Below, in pieces: positions 7,707-16,220 of a DNA stretch of 22,606 bases. How positions within the stretch are numbered: position 1 is the stretch's first letter; each line of letters begins with the position of its first letter. Below the pieces are notes generated by a model. That model was not told where the DNA came from. It did not search any database and worked only from the letters and a program-made list of their open reading frames with translations. Made by a program: the position numbers and the translations under genes. The stretch spans positions 1 to 22,606 of the forward strand of contig CAYYZW010000029.1 of the NCBI GenBank assembly GCA_964476375.1, written 5' to 3'. The DNA is from SAT2750 sp964476375 (lineage in GTDB: Bacteria > Planctomycetota > Planctomycetia > Pirellulales > Pirellulaceae).

Positions 7707-10004
7707 TCACCGTGGACCACGATCCTGCAGGAAGAGATCCCGCATCTGGCGAATTCGTTCCAGGTCCAGTTCCGCCGGCTTGTGCTCCAGGAACCAGTCC
7801 AGGTCAGCGATCGCTGCCGATTTTCGGCCTGTCTCGTAACGTATGATGGACCGCATTCCTCGTGTCTGGATGGAATCAGGGGCGACGACCATCATCATTT
7901 CCAGGTAGCGGAGCATCCGCTCCTTGTCATCCTGTCGCTGGGCGAGCCCCATCAGGTTGTTGAGCATCCGTGTCAGGATGGCTCGCTGATCCACCGCGGC
8001 CAGAAGATCGTCCGGAAGAGGTCGTCCAGCAGCACCCGCCAGGCGACTGGCATCCTCCAGGCTCAAACGCGTGGCGGCCTCAAACACGTCAATCAGCTGT
8101 GGCTCCCCTTTCCCCGGGACGAATCGCACGACGCAATGTCCAGGCAGGCCAACTCCCTCGATCGACAGACCCAACCGTCTGCCCAGCTCCATATAGAGGA
8201 CGGAGAGGGAGATCGGAATTCCCTCCCGGTCACTGATCACCCGGTTCATGTAACTGTTGGCCCGGTGGTAATAGTCAAAACGGCTGCCGTGAAAGCCATT
8301 GTTCTGGAACAGGTACCTGTCCATGGCCTCCAGCGTCTCCCCATCGGTCGCCTTTTTCTCAAGCGTCCGGCGAATATCGCTGGCCATCCGGTCCACCTGG
8401 GCCAGGTAGGCATCGATGTCGATATCCTCCCCGTCCAGGACCGCGATTAACAGGGCCGCCCGCAACAAATCAAATTGCTGTGCCTGCTCTCCTTCCTTCG
8501 ACTCATCCATCTGCTGCTTGAGGATCCCTGTCAACTGAAGACAGATATCCCGGCAGTGCACATCGTTGGCAAGCCTCCGCAACTGGCTTACCTGCTGCTC
8601 GATCTGCTTGATGCGCTGCTGAATGATCGCGCCACTTCCCGGCGCCGATGCAGCAAGTGAATCGAGCTGGCCTGGCAGAAGGTGTTCAAGAGCCGGGAGT
8701 TCCGTCACGATCTTCCCAAGCCGCTCGGCCTCCTGCGGGGCGATCTGGCTGCCAGGAATTTCACCAGCCACCTTGAAATTACGAAACTCCGCCCGGGTAT
8801 CACGAAACTTGGCCAATCCAACCTGGCCTGTCGTCGGCCCGCGATGGGGGGACTCCACCACGATCTCGTCATTCACGTAGCAGACCAGCCGATCTTTCTC
8901 AATCCGAACCTTGAGCGCATTCCATTCTCCGGGACGGTAATGTTCTGACGGCTGGTCAAAAAGCACTTTCCAGCTCAAGACATCGGGTCCCTCGAAAAGG
9001 GTAAGTCGCAGTTTTCCGGCGGTCGGGTAAAACCCGTAGTGCCTGTACTGCCCGTCACTGTGAAAGACCAGCCCGGCAGCGCCTGCTTCATCATCAAGTC
9101 GAACCTTGACAGCAACCTCGTAGGGAATCTCCGGGAGATCGCTCGTGGAGAGGCAGAGGCTGCGACCGGCGAACCCCTTCCCCGCACCACCGGCCAGGAG
9201 TTTCCCACCTCGCTGGTGCCAGCTGGCTCCGAAGAGGGTCTTCCAGTCACGCGGATCAATCACACCGATCGTGAGCCAGCGATCAAGCGGAACCGGGTTG
9301 GGTTTTTCCAGCAACGAGGCAAGTGTTGCGACGTCCACCGCAAAACCAAGGTTCTCGGTGACCGCTGATTTCATCGTCACCACACCATAGACATGGCCAC
9401 GACGGTCCATCACCGGCCCCCCGCTATTGCCCGGCTCGATAGGGATCGCAAGCTGGAGCATCTGTCGCCCCTCGATTTCACGGATGCCGGAGTTGACCCC
9501 ACTGACAACACTCTCCTTGAGCCCATGGGGATTGCCCATCACCACGATCGGTGCGCCCTGTTTTAAATCGGATAGTTTTCCCAGCTTCAGTGCCGGCAGA
9601 TCCTGTTCCTTGACCTGGATGATCGCCAGGTCCATGTTTCGATCCGATGCATGGACGCCGGTGACGGTCAACCGCCGGCCATCTCCCAGCTCCACGCGAA
9701 ATGGCCGGGCATCTCCAATCACATGCAGGTTGGTGGCAATCAGCCCGGCCGAATCGATAACGAATCCTGTCCCCACCCCCAGGTCCTGACCGTCCCTGCC
9801 CGAAAGGGAAATCACCGCCAGGGATGGTCGAGCCAGATCCACAACCTGCTCCACGCTCAGCAACTTGTCCGGCTCGTCTCCCTGCTCCGCTCCGGCTACC
9901 ACCGGGAGAGGGAGAACCGATCCAGCAAGCAGGCAGAGGCCAACAAGGACATGCGCCCAAACGTGGGGCACCAGGGGCCAGCGACGGGGGTGGATCTGAA
10001 CCAT
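7707..10004 (-). CDS. Secreted trypsin-like (HtrA-type) protease fused to a lectin-like and a SirB1-like domain
   Basis: 765 residues. A signal peptide is likely at about 1-39 (hydrophobic 16-37). The S1C/HtrA-like protease domain spans about 50-235, with a complete triad: H94 in ATNLHVIG, D125 in NMDLAII and S194 in PGNSGGP. No PDZ domain follows. Residues about 240-415 look like a concanavalin-type/DUF1080-like beta-sandwich (GLVFHSDGQYRHYGFYP, WNALKVRIEKDRLVCYVN, GQVGLAKFRDT). Residues about 415-510 are helical. Residues about 511-765 are a second SirB1/Transglut_core2-like domain: FDYYHRANSYMNRV (576-589), GIPISLSVLYMELG (595-608), LPGHCVVRF (620-628) and LIDVF (637-641), with a TPR-like end. 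H623 and D639 are kept and the usual Cys position reads Ser. GGAGGAG lies 8 bases before ATG 10004. It is monocistronic and convergent with the DUF3500 gene. A role in envelope protein processing is inference. Confidence 0.88.
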   Translation of the reverse strand: MVQIHPRRWPLVPHVWAHVLVGLCLLAGSVLPLPVVAGAEQGDEPDKLLSVEQVVDLARPSLAVISLSGRDGQDLGVGTGFVIDSAGLIATNLHVIGDARPFRVELGDGRRLTVTGVHASDRNMDLAIIQVKEQDLPALKLGKLSDLKQGAPIVVMGNPHGLKESVVSGVNSGIREIEGRQMLQLAIPIEPGNSGGPVMDRRGHVYGVVTMKSAVTENLGFAVDVATLASLLEKPNPVPLDRWLTIGVIDPRDWKTLFGASWHQRGGKLLAGGAGKGFAGRSLCLSTSDLPEIPYEVAVKVRLDDEAGAAGLVFHSDGQYRHYGFYPTAGKLRLTLFEGPDVLSWKVLFDQPSEHYRPGEWNALKVRIEKDRLVCYVNDEIVVESPHRGPTTGQVGLAKFRDTRAEFRNFKVAGEIPGSQIAPQEAERLGKIVTELPALEHLLPGQLDSLAASAPGSGAIIQQRIKQIEQQVSQLRRLANDVHCRDICLQLTGILKQQMDESKEGEQAQQFDLLRAALLIAVLDGEDIDIDAYLAQVDRMASDIRRTLEKKATDGETLEAMDRYLFQNNGFHGSRFDYYHRANSYMNRVISDREGIPISLSVLYMELGRRLGLSIEGVGLPGHCVVRFVPGKGEPQLIDVFEAATRLSLEDASRLAGAAGRPLPDDLLAAVDQRAILTRMLNNLMGLAQRQDDKERMLRYLEMMMVVAPDSIQTRGMRSIIRYETGRKSAAIADLDWFLEHKPAELDLERIRQMRDLFLQDRGPR

Positions 10005-10012
10005 GGAACGAA

Positions 10013-10019
10013 CTCCTCC
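10013..10019 (-). promoter_or_regulatory. Shine-Dalgarno site of the protease-SirB1 fusion gene
   Basis: GGAGGAG on the minus strand with 8 bases to ATG 10004; it confirms the start of the signal peptide. Confidence 0.75.
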
Positions 10020-10054
10020 AATCGCAATAAAAAACGGACACTGCCGATTCGTAC

Positions 10055-10070
10055 TGGCAGACCACTGCCA
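10055..10070 (-). repeat. Inverted repeat in the leader of the protease fusion gene
   Basis: TGGCAG-ACCA-CTGCCA, a perfect 6-bp stem with a 4-base loop. It begins just downstream of the predicted transcription start (about 10072) and could form a 5'-end RNA hairpin or be an operator. No T-run follows, so it is not an intrinsic terminator. Confidence 0.45.
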
Positions 10071-10078
10071 ACCGGATC

Positions 10079-10107
10079 ATTGTACCGATTGACCACTCAC
10101 GTGGCAC
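10079..10107 (-). promoter_or_regulatory. Putative promoter of the protease fusion gene
   Basis: On the minus strand GTGCCA (10107-10102, four of six -35 bases) and TACAAT (10084-10079, five of six -10 bases) are 17 bases apart. Predicted start is near 10072, giving a leader of about 68 bases. Confidence 0.5.
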
Positions 10108-10226
10108 CAGATCCTCGCCAGGTCGCCGAGAAAGGACGACAGGGGATGTGCTGGCGAAAGAGGAAAAGCCATGTTAGAAAAGCCCTGGAAGCGTTCAGAC
10201 GGGTGTCCAGGAAGAAGGCTGGAAAG

Positions 10227-12086
10227 ATGGCTGGTTGGATGGAACTGGGACTGCTGGTTTTTTCCACCCTCGGTGGACCTTTTACCCTGGGAATTCCTCC
10301 CGGGGAAATGGATCCGCAACTCCATAACCTGGTCCCAGAGCAATGCCTCGTCTTTCACCAATGGGCCCCCGCCACAGAGGCCCGGGCGGAGAGTGACAAC
10401 CGACTTGAACAACTCATCGCTGAACCGGATGTGCAACTGGTGGTGGCCCGACTCGGTGGCGAACTGAAGAGGCTTGTCAGTGAATTTCCCAGCAGGGACA
10501 AGTCACCTGGCGCCCCCCCTTTCAGCCAACTCCTCCTCCATGGTGCAGAAACCCTGCATGACCATCCAGGAGCTGTTTATGCCTGGAGATCTCCCCAGGA
10601 AGAAGGCCCTGAAGCGATCCGGGTTGCGATGGTGGTCCGGGCCGAAAAAGACGCGGCCCGGTTCGACAGCCTGCTCACAGCACTGCTCAAAGCCGTTGCC
10701 GGGGAGAGCGTGAGTGGCTGGGAGGCTGGCGAAGGACACTTCCAGAAGGCCGTCATTACACCGGATTCCCCACCCCTCGTCTGGGGACAAAGGGGCGATT
10801 ACTTTCTTGTATTTCTCGGCGAAACATCCGCGAACGAAACCCTGGGCCGCTGGCAGAATGCCCCGCCCGACTGGCTGGCCGGGATACTCGAGAAGGTGCC
10901 CCTCAAGCGGCGGTCCACCCTCACCTTTTTGGACCTGCAGCAGGCTACAGGGCTGGCCGGAAGCTGGCTGGGGGATTCAGAAGACGTCGACAGGATCCTT
11001 CAGGCGACGGGCCTGGCCAATCTCCAGCACGTTGCCTTGACCACCGGCATGGCGGGCCCGGACTGGGTCAGTCACGCGCTGGTATCACTCGATGGGGAGC
11101 CAGAGGGACTGCTCAAGTCCCTGCTCGCGGGCAACCTGGCCCGGGCGGACCTGGAACAGATCCCTGCAGACGTCCTGCTGGCTCTTGGCTGGAAAATCCA
11201 TCTCGGCGAATCCTACGAGTCGGGGCTGAGGGTTGCCCGACGTTTCAATCCCCAGGCAGCAGATGACTTCAACGAGATTATCCAGCTTATCGAGGAGGAA
11301 CTGGACTTAAAGCTTCGCGAGGACCTGCTGCCATCCCTGGGAGACCAGTGGACTCTCTACTGCAGCCGGCAGGGAAGCCTGGCCACAGGCTGGACCGCGA
11401 CCGTCGAGGTCAACAATCGCGACGTCGTCGAAAAGGTCCTGCTCACCCTGGGCCGGGCACTGGAAGGGTTCGGCCCCGATGCTCCCCGGGTTCACAAGGA
11501 GAAACTCGGGGACGCTACCCTCTTTATCCTCGATATTCCTGACGACGATGTCCTCGTGCTTCCGAGCTTTGCCCTGACGGATCAACAACTGGTCCTTGGT
11601 CTCTTTCCACAGGCCGTTCGCGAACATCTGCGAAGGCCCACGGGCAATCCATCCCTTGCAGACAACCCCCAGGTCAAGGAACTGTTTCTCGAGAACAGGC
11701 GAGTCGTCGGATGTGCGATCTCGGATAACAAGGGCCTTTTCGAGTTTGCCTACCCCGCAGCACAGACCCTGTTTCATTCGGCATCCACGTCGATTTTCAG
11801 AAATCGTCCGCCGCTGGGGCCGCGTGATGGCAAGGCCCTTGCCAATCCTGGTGCTGCAGGAAACGGGAAACTGGATGGAGCTCTCCTGCCATCGGCAGAG
11901 AGCATCTCACGCCACCTTGGCCAGGAACGGTTGGTCCTCTACGTGGATCCTGACGGCATCCATTTCGAGCAGCGGGGAGACATTCCTGGTAATCTTCTCC
12001 TGCCAGCCATGCTTCCGCTGATCTGGCTGAACACATCGTCGTCAGGACAAGCTGCCCCGGAACGGGTCAGGATCCAGGTCAAGTAA
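10227..12086 (+). CDS. Unrecognised envelope-type protein, DUF1559-less paralogue of the next gene
   Basis: 619 residues from ATG 10227. I do not recognise a named function; some stretches faintly resemble DUF3352-like proteins. The start was chosen by alignment with its neighbour at 12109: GIPPGEMDP (22-30) matches GVPPGQEDP, and RLEQLIAEP (59-67) matches PLEQLLAEP. The frame is open further upstream, but that part has no match in the paralogue. Shared blocks continue through the protein: QIPAD (311-315), LIEEELDLKLREDLLPSLG (354-372), LATGW (385-389) and QLVLGLFPQAVREHL (454-468). The N-terminal hydrophobic stretch (5-24) may be a signal peptide or anchor. Near the C-terminus, LLLPAMLPLIWL (590-601) is a hydrophobic segment, after which the protein stops within 18 residues. 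At the equivalent place the paralogue continues into DUF1559. The next gene starts after 22 bases, so the two are probably one transcript. Confidence 0.75.
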   Translation: MAGWMELGLLVFSTLGGPFTLGIPPGEMDPQLHNLVPEQCLVFHQWAPATEARAESDNRLEQLIAEPDVQLVVARLGGELKRLVSEFPSRDKSPGAPPFSQLLLHGAETLHDHPGAVYAWRSPQEEGPEAIRVAMVVRAEKDAARFDSLLTALLKAVAGESVSGWEAGEGHFQKAVITPDSPPLVWGQRGDYFLVFLGETSANETLGRWQNAPPDWLAGILEKVPLKRRSTLTFLDLQQATGLAGSWLGDSEDVDRILQATGLANLQHVALTTGMAGPDWVSHALVSLDGEPEGLLKSLLAGNLARADLEQIPADVLLALGWKIHLGESYESGLRVARRFNPQAADDFNEIIQLIEEELDLKLREDLLPSLGDQWTLYCSRQGSLATGWTATVEVNNRDVVEKVLLTLGRALEGFGPDAPRVHKEKLGDATLFILDIPDDDVLVLPSFALTDQQLVLGLFPQAVREHLRRPTGNPSLADNPQVKELFLENRRVVGCAISDNKGLFEFAYPAAQTLFHSASTSIFRNRPPLGPRDGKALANPGAAGNGKLDGALLPSAESISRHLGQERLVLYVDPDGIHFEQRGDIPGNLLLPAMLPLIWLNTSSSGQAAPERVRIQVK

Positions 12087-12108
12087 TGCCAGGAGTGAGA
12101 AAATAACC

Positions 12109-14553
12109 ATGGGAGCTGGCTTGACCGAACTCATCCTCCTGCTTGCGATGTCATCGGGCGTTGGCATACCACTTGGAGTCCCCCCCGGCCAGGAAGATCC
12201 ATTCCTGATCCAGTCGGCTCCGGACAACGGGCTCTATTACAGCATGTGGGTTGAGTCCCGGGAGCCACAGGCCACCAGCGACCACCCGCTTGAACAACTC
12301 CTGGCGGAACCGGAACTCCGGCAATTTATCGGGAACGCGATCAGCGAGGCGGAAGCGCTGCTGCGACGTTCAGCAACCCGGGACAGTCCCCAGACCGAGG
12401 CACTGGGTGACCTGGGGATTTCCCTTTCCCGGAGGGCCCTCAAGGGCCCTGGCATGATGTTTGTCAACACGTTCCAGCTCACCGAGGCAGGGCCCCGGGT
12501 AGAAGCCGGCCTGGTGCTGGGCGTGGACGGCGACCATGATTTTACCGGGCAGATCAACCAGGCCGTGGAACAGGTGATGCAGGTCAAACCCACCCCCCGT
12601 CAGATCGAGGGGACGACGTTTTACTCGGTCGCTTTTGAAGCTCCTTCCCCACCCCTTTACTGGGGCATGCGCGATTCGCACCTGATTGTGGGAGTGGGGG
12701 AAGGGAGTATCGAGGGTCTGCTGGCACGCAGCACGACACCGGCCCCCGCGTGGTACACCACCGCCAAGCAGCAGGCCGGCATCTCCAGGCTTTCCACCAT
12801 CGGTTACCTGAACCTGGCCGGCCTTCGCCCACTACTGGAGCAGGCTGCCCCCCCGGGCATACTGGAAGCCGTGTTGAAATTCACCGGCGCTGACACCATG
12901 GACCAGCTTGTTTCGGTCACCGGGGTCGAGAAGGACGGACTGGTATCGGTGACCCGACTGCAAGCCAGTGACAAGCTCCACGGCCTGGCTGACCTTCTTA
13001 GCCACTCGTCCCTGACGCCCGGGGACCTGTCACAGATCCCGGCGGATGCAACGGTCGCCGTTGCCTTTCGGCTGGACACTGCCAGGCTTTTCGACGGGAC
13101 ACGGGATTTCCTTGGCTCGATCGATCCGGCAGCCCAGGCCAGCCTCGATTCGGCGCTGGCATTACTGAAGGAGGAGTTCGATATCGACCTGCGGACCGGC
13201 CTTCTGGCCTCGCTGGGAACAGGCTGGCGCGTTTACACCAGCCCCTCGCATGGCAACTGGGTTACCGGCTGGGCCGCATCGATCGACGTCAGGGATGCCG
13301 GGATGATGCGGGAGATCAACACCAAGATCAGACAGGTGTTGACCCAGCTTCAGCAGGGGCAGCGACAGCCACTACAGATCCGCACTCTCCAGGTCGAGGA
13401 TCACGAGGTGAATTACGTTGTCATTCCAGGTGCCCCCTTCTCACCTGCGTGGTGCATCACGGAGAACGAACTGGTGGTCGGCCTGTTTGCCCAGACGGTC
13501 AAGTCCCATCTGGCCAGGGACCGCAGCACCGGTTCGCTGGCCGGGATCCCGTCGGTTGCATCCCGGCTTGAGCAGGAAAACGTTGTCATGCTGCATTATG
13601 TCGATTCAGCCAAGGTTGCCGAACTCCTCTACCCACTTGCCCAGGTCGGCCTACGGACCGTGGGACAGCAGTTGCTGGAGGATGGCATCGACCTCAAGAT
13701 CCACCGGTTCCCGGCTCCAGGAGCGATCCTCCCGCACCTCAGGCCCCATACCGGACACCTGATGCGAAGTGAGGATGCCCTCGTCTACCGGAGTGTCAAA
13801 TCGATCCCGCTGGGAGGAGGTTCGGTAACGACCGCCCCGATCACCGCGGCCCTGATGTTGCCGGCGGTCCAGGCAGCCCGCCAGGCGGCACGCAAGGCGG
13901 TTTCCATGAACAATCTCAAGCAAATCGGTCTTGCCATGCTCACCTGGCACAACAGCTATGCGGCCTTCCCGGCCGCCTATAGTATCAACCAGGACGACAA
14001 GAAACTGCTCAGCTGGCGCGTTCACCTGTTGCCCTTTGTCGAGCAGGCTGCCTTGTATCGCCAGTTCCGACTGGACGAGCCCTGGGACAGCGAGCACAAC
14101 AAGAAACTGATCCCCCTGATGCCGGCGGTCTTCCGCTCACCGCTGAGTGCATCGGCTCCCGGCACCACCACCTACCGGACCATCATGCTGCCAGGGGGGG
14201 CCGGCGCCATGTCCTCTCCGAAGAAGGCTCGCATGTCCCAGATGATCCGCAACAGCAAGGTTTTCATGCAGGGAAATAGCTTGCGGGACATCCAGGATGG
14301 CTCCTCCCGGACGATCCTGGCTGTCGAGGTGGGAGATTCCCAGGCCATTGCATGGACCAGGCCTGACGAGCTGGTTTACTCGGACAAAACCAACCTCGCG
14401 GGCTGGGGAGCCGAGTCCCAGAAGAACTTCGCCACTCTCTTCTGTGACGGTTCCATCCGGATGCTCTCCAGGCAGATTCAGCGTGAGGATCTCAAGGCGC
14501 TCCTCACGCGTTCCGGTGGTGAAACGGTCTCGCCCAAGGCCCTTGCTCCCTGA
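12109..14553 (+). CDS. Two-part protein: paralogous N-terminal region plus C-terminal DUF1559 domain
   Basis: 814 residues. Residues 1 to about 582 are the same unrecognised family as the gene at 10227 (shared GVPPGQEDP, LEQLLAEP, QIPAD, SLGTGWRVY and ELVVGLFAQTVKSHL). Residues about 583-805 are a DUF1559 domain: LMLPAVQAARQAARK (582-596), NNLKQIGLAMLTWHNS (601-616), AFPAAY (619-624), LLSWRVHLLPFVEQAALY (633-650), RLDEPWDSEHN (654-664), DGSSRTILAVE (730-740), FCDGSIRML (778-786) and ALLTRSGGE (797-805). Normally DUF1559 proteins start with a pseudopilin-like methylation site and helix immediately before LLPAVQ.AREAAR. Here only the end of that helix remains, inside a larger protein. An AGGAG (12091-12095) lies 13 bases before the ATG. 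The stop is 6 bases from the convergent udgB stop, with no terminator between. Location is probably envelope, by family; function unknown. Confidence 0.85.
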   Translation: MGAGLTELILLLAMSSGVGIPLGVPPGQEDPFLIQSAPDNGLYYSMWVESREPQATSDHPLEQLLAEPELRQFIGNAISEAEALLRRSATRDSPQTEALGDLGISLSRRALKGPGMMFVNTFQLTEAGPRVEAGLVLGVDGDHDFTGQINQAVEQVMQVKPTPRQIEGTTFYSVAFEAPSPPLYWGMRDSHLIVGVGEGSIEGLLARSTTPAPAWYTTAKQQAGISRLSTIGYLNLAGLRPLLEQAAPPGILEAVLKFTGADTMDQLVSVTGVEKDGLVSVTRLQASDKLHGLADLLSHSSLTPGDLSQIPADATVAVAFRLDTARLFDGTRDFLGSIDPAAQASLDSALALLKEEFDIDLRTGLLASLGTGWRVYTSPSHGNWVTGWAASIDVRDAGMMREINTKIRQVLTQLQQGQRQPLQIRTLQVEDHEVNYVVIPGAPFSPAWCITENELVVGLFAQTVKSHLARDRSTGSLAGIPSVASRLEQENVVMLHYVDSAKVAELLYPLAQVGLRTVGQQLLEDGIDLKIHRFPAPGAILPHLRPHTGHLMRSEDALVYRSVKSIPLGGGSVTTAPITAALMLPAVQAARQAARKAVSMNNLKQIGLAMLTWHNSYAAFPAAYSINQDDKKLLSWRVHLLPFVEQAALYRQFRLDEPWDSEHNKKLIPLMPAVFRSPLSASAPGTTTYRTIMLPGGAGAMSSPKKARMSQMIRNSKVFMQGNSLRDIQDGSSRTILAVEVGDSQAIAWTRPDELVYSDKTNLAGWGAESQKNFATLFCDGSIRMLSRQIQREDLKALLTRSGGETVSPKALAP

Positions 14554-14559
14554 ACGGAT

Positions 14560-15243
14560 TCATCGAGCAAGCAATTCGACAGCACGTGTGAAGATGGCGT
14601 CGAACATCGGCTCGGTAAGCCGGCCGGTAAAGGTATTCTGCTGGCTTGGATGATAGCTCGCCAGGACCAGCCTGCCATCCTCCAGCTGCTGTTCTGCTCC
14701 ATGGGAAAACGTGGGGCGACCCCCGTGCCATTCGCCACGGGCCTTGAGGTAATCAAAAACCCCGTTCCAGGCAATACCGCCGAGCGCGAGAAAAATGCGT
14801 ACCGGAAGGATGTCGATTGTCGCATCCAGCCATGGCTGGCAATTGTGAATCTCGGCGGAGGTGGGCCGGTTCTGCGGGGGCGCACAGTGGCAGACATTGG
14901 TGATCGCACAGCCGGTCAATTGAAGCCCATCGCTGATGGATGTCGATTCCGGCTGGGAGGCAAAGCCCGTCTTGTAGAGTGCCCGGTAGAGCCAGTCCCC
15001 GCGCCGGTCACCGGTGAACATCCGGCCGGTGCGGTTGGCACCGTGGGCACCCGGGGCCAGCCCGAGGATCAGGAGCCGTGCCGCAGGATCACCAAAATTG
15101 ACAACCGGCCCGCCCCGGTACGGTTCGTCGCGGTACGCCTTCCGCTTTTCCCGTGCCACTTCCTGGCAATGAGAGATCAGCCGCGGGCAGAGTTCACAAT
15201 CGTGGATGCGACGGTTGAGCCTTTTCCACTTCTGCTGGGACAT
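14560..15243 (-). CDS. udgB: Family 5 uracil-DNA glycosylase (UDGb type)
   Basis: 227 residues. The enzyme removes uracil and other deaminated bases from DNA to start base-excision repair. Motif A reads GLAPGAHGANRTGRMFTGD (61-79), the hallmark of family 5 UDGb, which lacks the catalytic Asp/Asn found in the QDPYH and family 4 motifs. Motif B is HPSQQNTFTGRLT (198-210). C16 and C19 (CELC) plus C118 or C120 and C135 fit the four ligands of the [4Fe-4S] cluster of family 4/5 enzymes. The length is as expected. It starts 30 bases after the epimerase stop on the same strand and is last in a five-gene co-directional series. No strong Shine-Dalgarno is visible before ATG 15243. Its end almost abuts the convergent DUF1559 gene. 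Confidence 0.93.
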   Translation of the reverse strand: MSQQKWKRLNRRIHDCELCPRLISHCQEVAREKRKAYRDEPYRGGPVVNFGDPAARLLILGLAPGAHGANRTGRMFTGDRRGDWLYRALYKTGFASQPESTSISDGLQLTGCAITNVCHCAPPQNRPTSAEIHNCQPWLDATIDILPVRIFLALGGIAWNGVFDYLKARGEWHGGRPTFSHGAEQQLEDGRLVLASYHPSQQNTFTGRLTEPMFDAIFTRAVELLAR

Positions 15244-15273
15244 GGGGATTCCATCGAGGTTGAAAGGAAGAGG

Positions 15274-16182
15274 CTATTCTCGCCCCAAGAGGTGCCGGAG
15301 GGCGGGATCCAGGTCAGGGTAGTTAAACGAAAACCCCTCATCCAGCAGGCGGCGGGGAGCAACTCGACTGGAGGCAACCAGGATCTCGGTAAACTCGCCG
15401 ATCAACAGCTGCAAGATGAAACGGGGCACGGGGAAAATCGTCGGCCGCTTGAGGACGCGGCCGAGTGTCTTGGTGAATTCAAGGTTGCTGACCTCGCCAG
15501 GAGCCGCGGCGTTGACCGGGCCTGCCAGGTCCGCTCTGGTCGCCATCCAGAGCAATGCCTCGACCAGGTCGTCAATGTGAATCCAGGGCATCCACTGCCG
15601 GCCACTGGAAAGACGCCCTCCCAGGCCGAATCGGAAGGGGGGCAGCATCTGCTTGAGAGCACCCCCGCGGGTTCCCAGCACGATACTGATGCGGGGATTC
15701 ACAACACGCACGCCGGCTTCTCCCGCGCGAGCCGATTCCGCTTCCCATTGCCGGCAGACGTCGGCCAGAAAGTCATCTCCCTGGCTGGACTCTTCGCTGA
15801 GGATCTCGTCCCCTCGCGATGCATAAAAACCGACGGCCGAGGCCGAGACAAGCACCCCGGGCGGATCCGCCATCCCCAGCAGGCCATCGACAAGGTTCCG
15901 CGTGCCGATCACGCGGCTGTCACGAATACGTTTTTTCTTGGCAGCCGTCCAGCGTCCCTTCGCTACCGACTCACCAGCGAGATGGAAGACCACGTCCACC
16001 CCCTCCAGGGCCTCCGGCGGGGGCAATTCCTCGTCCGCATTCCAGCCGTGGCAGGTAATATCGTCCCGGCCGATCTGCTGCCGGGCCCGCTCAGGATCCC
16101 GGCTGAGAATGACCGGGGAGGTAAGTTTTTCCAGCAGTTGTCGGCCCACAAATCCAGTGGCGCCGGTGATCAATGCTCGCAT
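15274..16182 (-). CDS. TIGR01777-family NAD(P)-dependent epimerase-like oxidoreductase (YfcH-like)
   Basis: 302 residues from ATG 16182. It is an extended short-chain dehydrogenase fold of the TIGR01777/YfcH group; the substrate is unknown. The Rossmann motif ITGATGFVG (5-13), HLAGESV (67-73), SASAVGFYASRGDE (113-126) and WIHIDDLVEAL (200-210) are typical of the family. The C-terminal DUF1731 part ends in the characteristic PRRLLDEGFSFNYPDLDPAL (277-296). GAAGGG lies 8 bases before ATG 16182; an adjacent in-frame TTG would add only one residue. It is upstream of udgB with 30 bases between. It is 87 bases downstream of the CaMKII-type gene, with an inverted repeat in that gap. Cytoplasmic. Confidence 0.92.
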   Translation of the reverse strand: MRALITGATGFVGRQLLEKLTSPVILSRDPERARQQIGRDDITCHGWNADEELPPPEALEGVDVVFHLAGESVAKGRWTAAKKKRIRDSRVIGTRNLVDGLLGMADPPGVLVSASAVGFYASRGDEILSEESSQGDDFLADVCRQWEAESARAGEAGVRVVNPRISIVLGTRGGALKQMLPPFRFGLGGRLSSGRQWMPWIHIDDLVEALLWMATRADLAGPVNAAAPGEVSNLEFTKTLGRVLKRPTIFPVPRFILQLLIGEFTEILVASSRVAPRRLLDEGFSFNYPDLDPALRHLLGRE

Positions 16183-16220
16183 CAAGAAAACCCTTCTTGG
16201 GGAATAGTGACTTTCGAGAA

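Noticed and set aside
10089..10094. TTGACC as a -35 for the plus-strand gene at 10227
   Set aside because: No -10-like sequence is found 16-18 bases downstream.
9651..10226. Upstream extension of the first envelope paralogue by 192 codons
   Set aside because: It overlaps the divergent protease gene and its promoter, and the paralogue at 12109 has no matching sequence; ATG 10227 aligns with the paralogue start.
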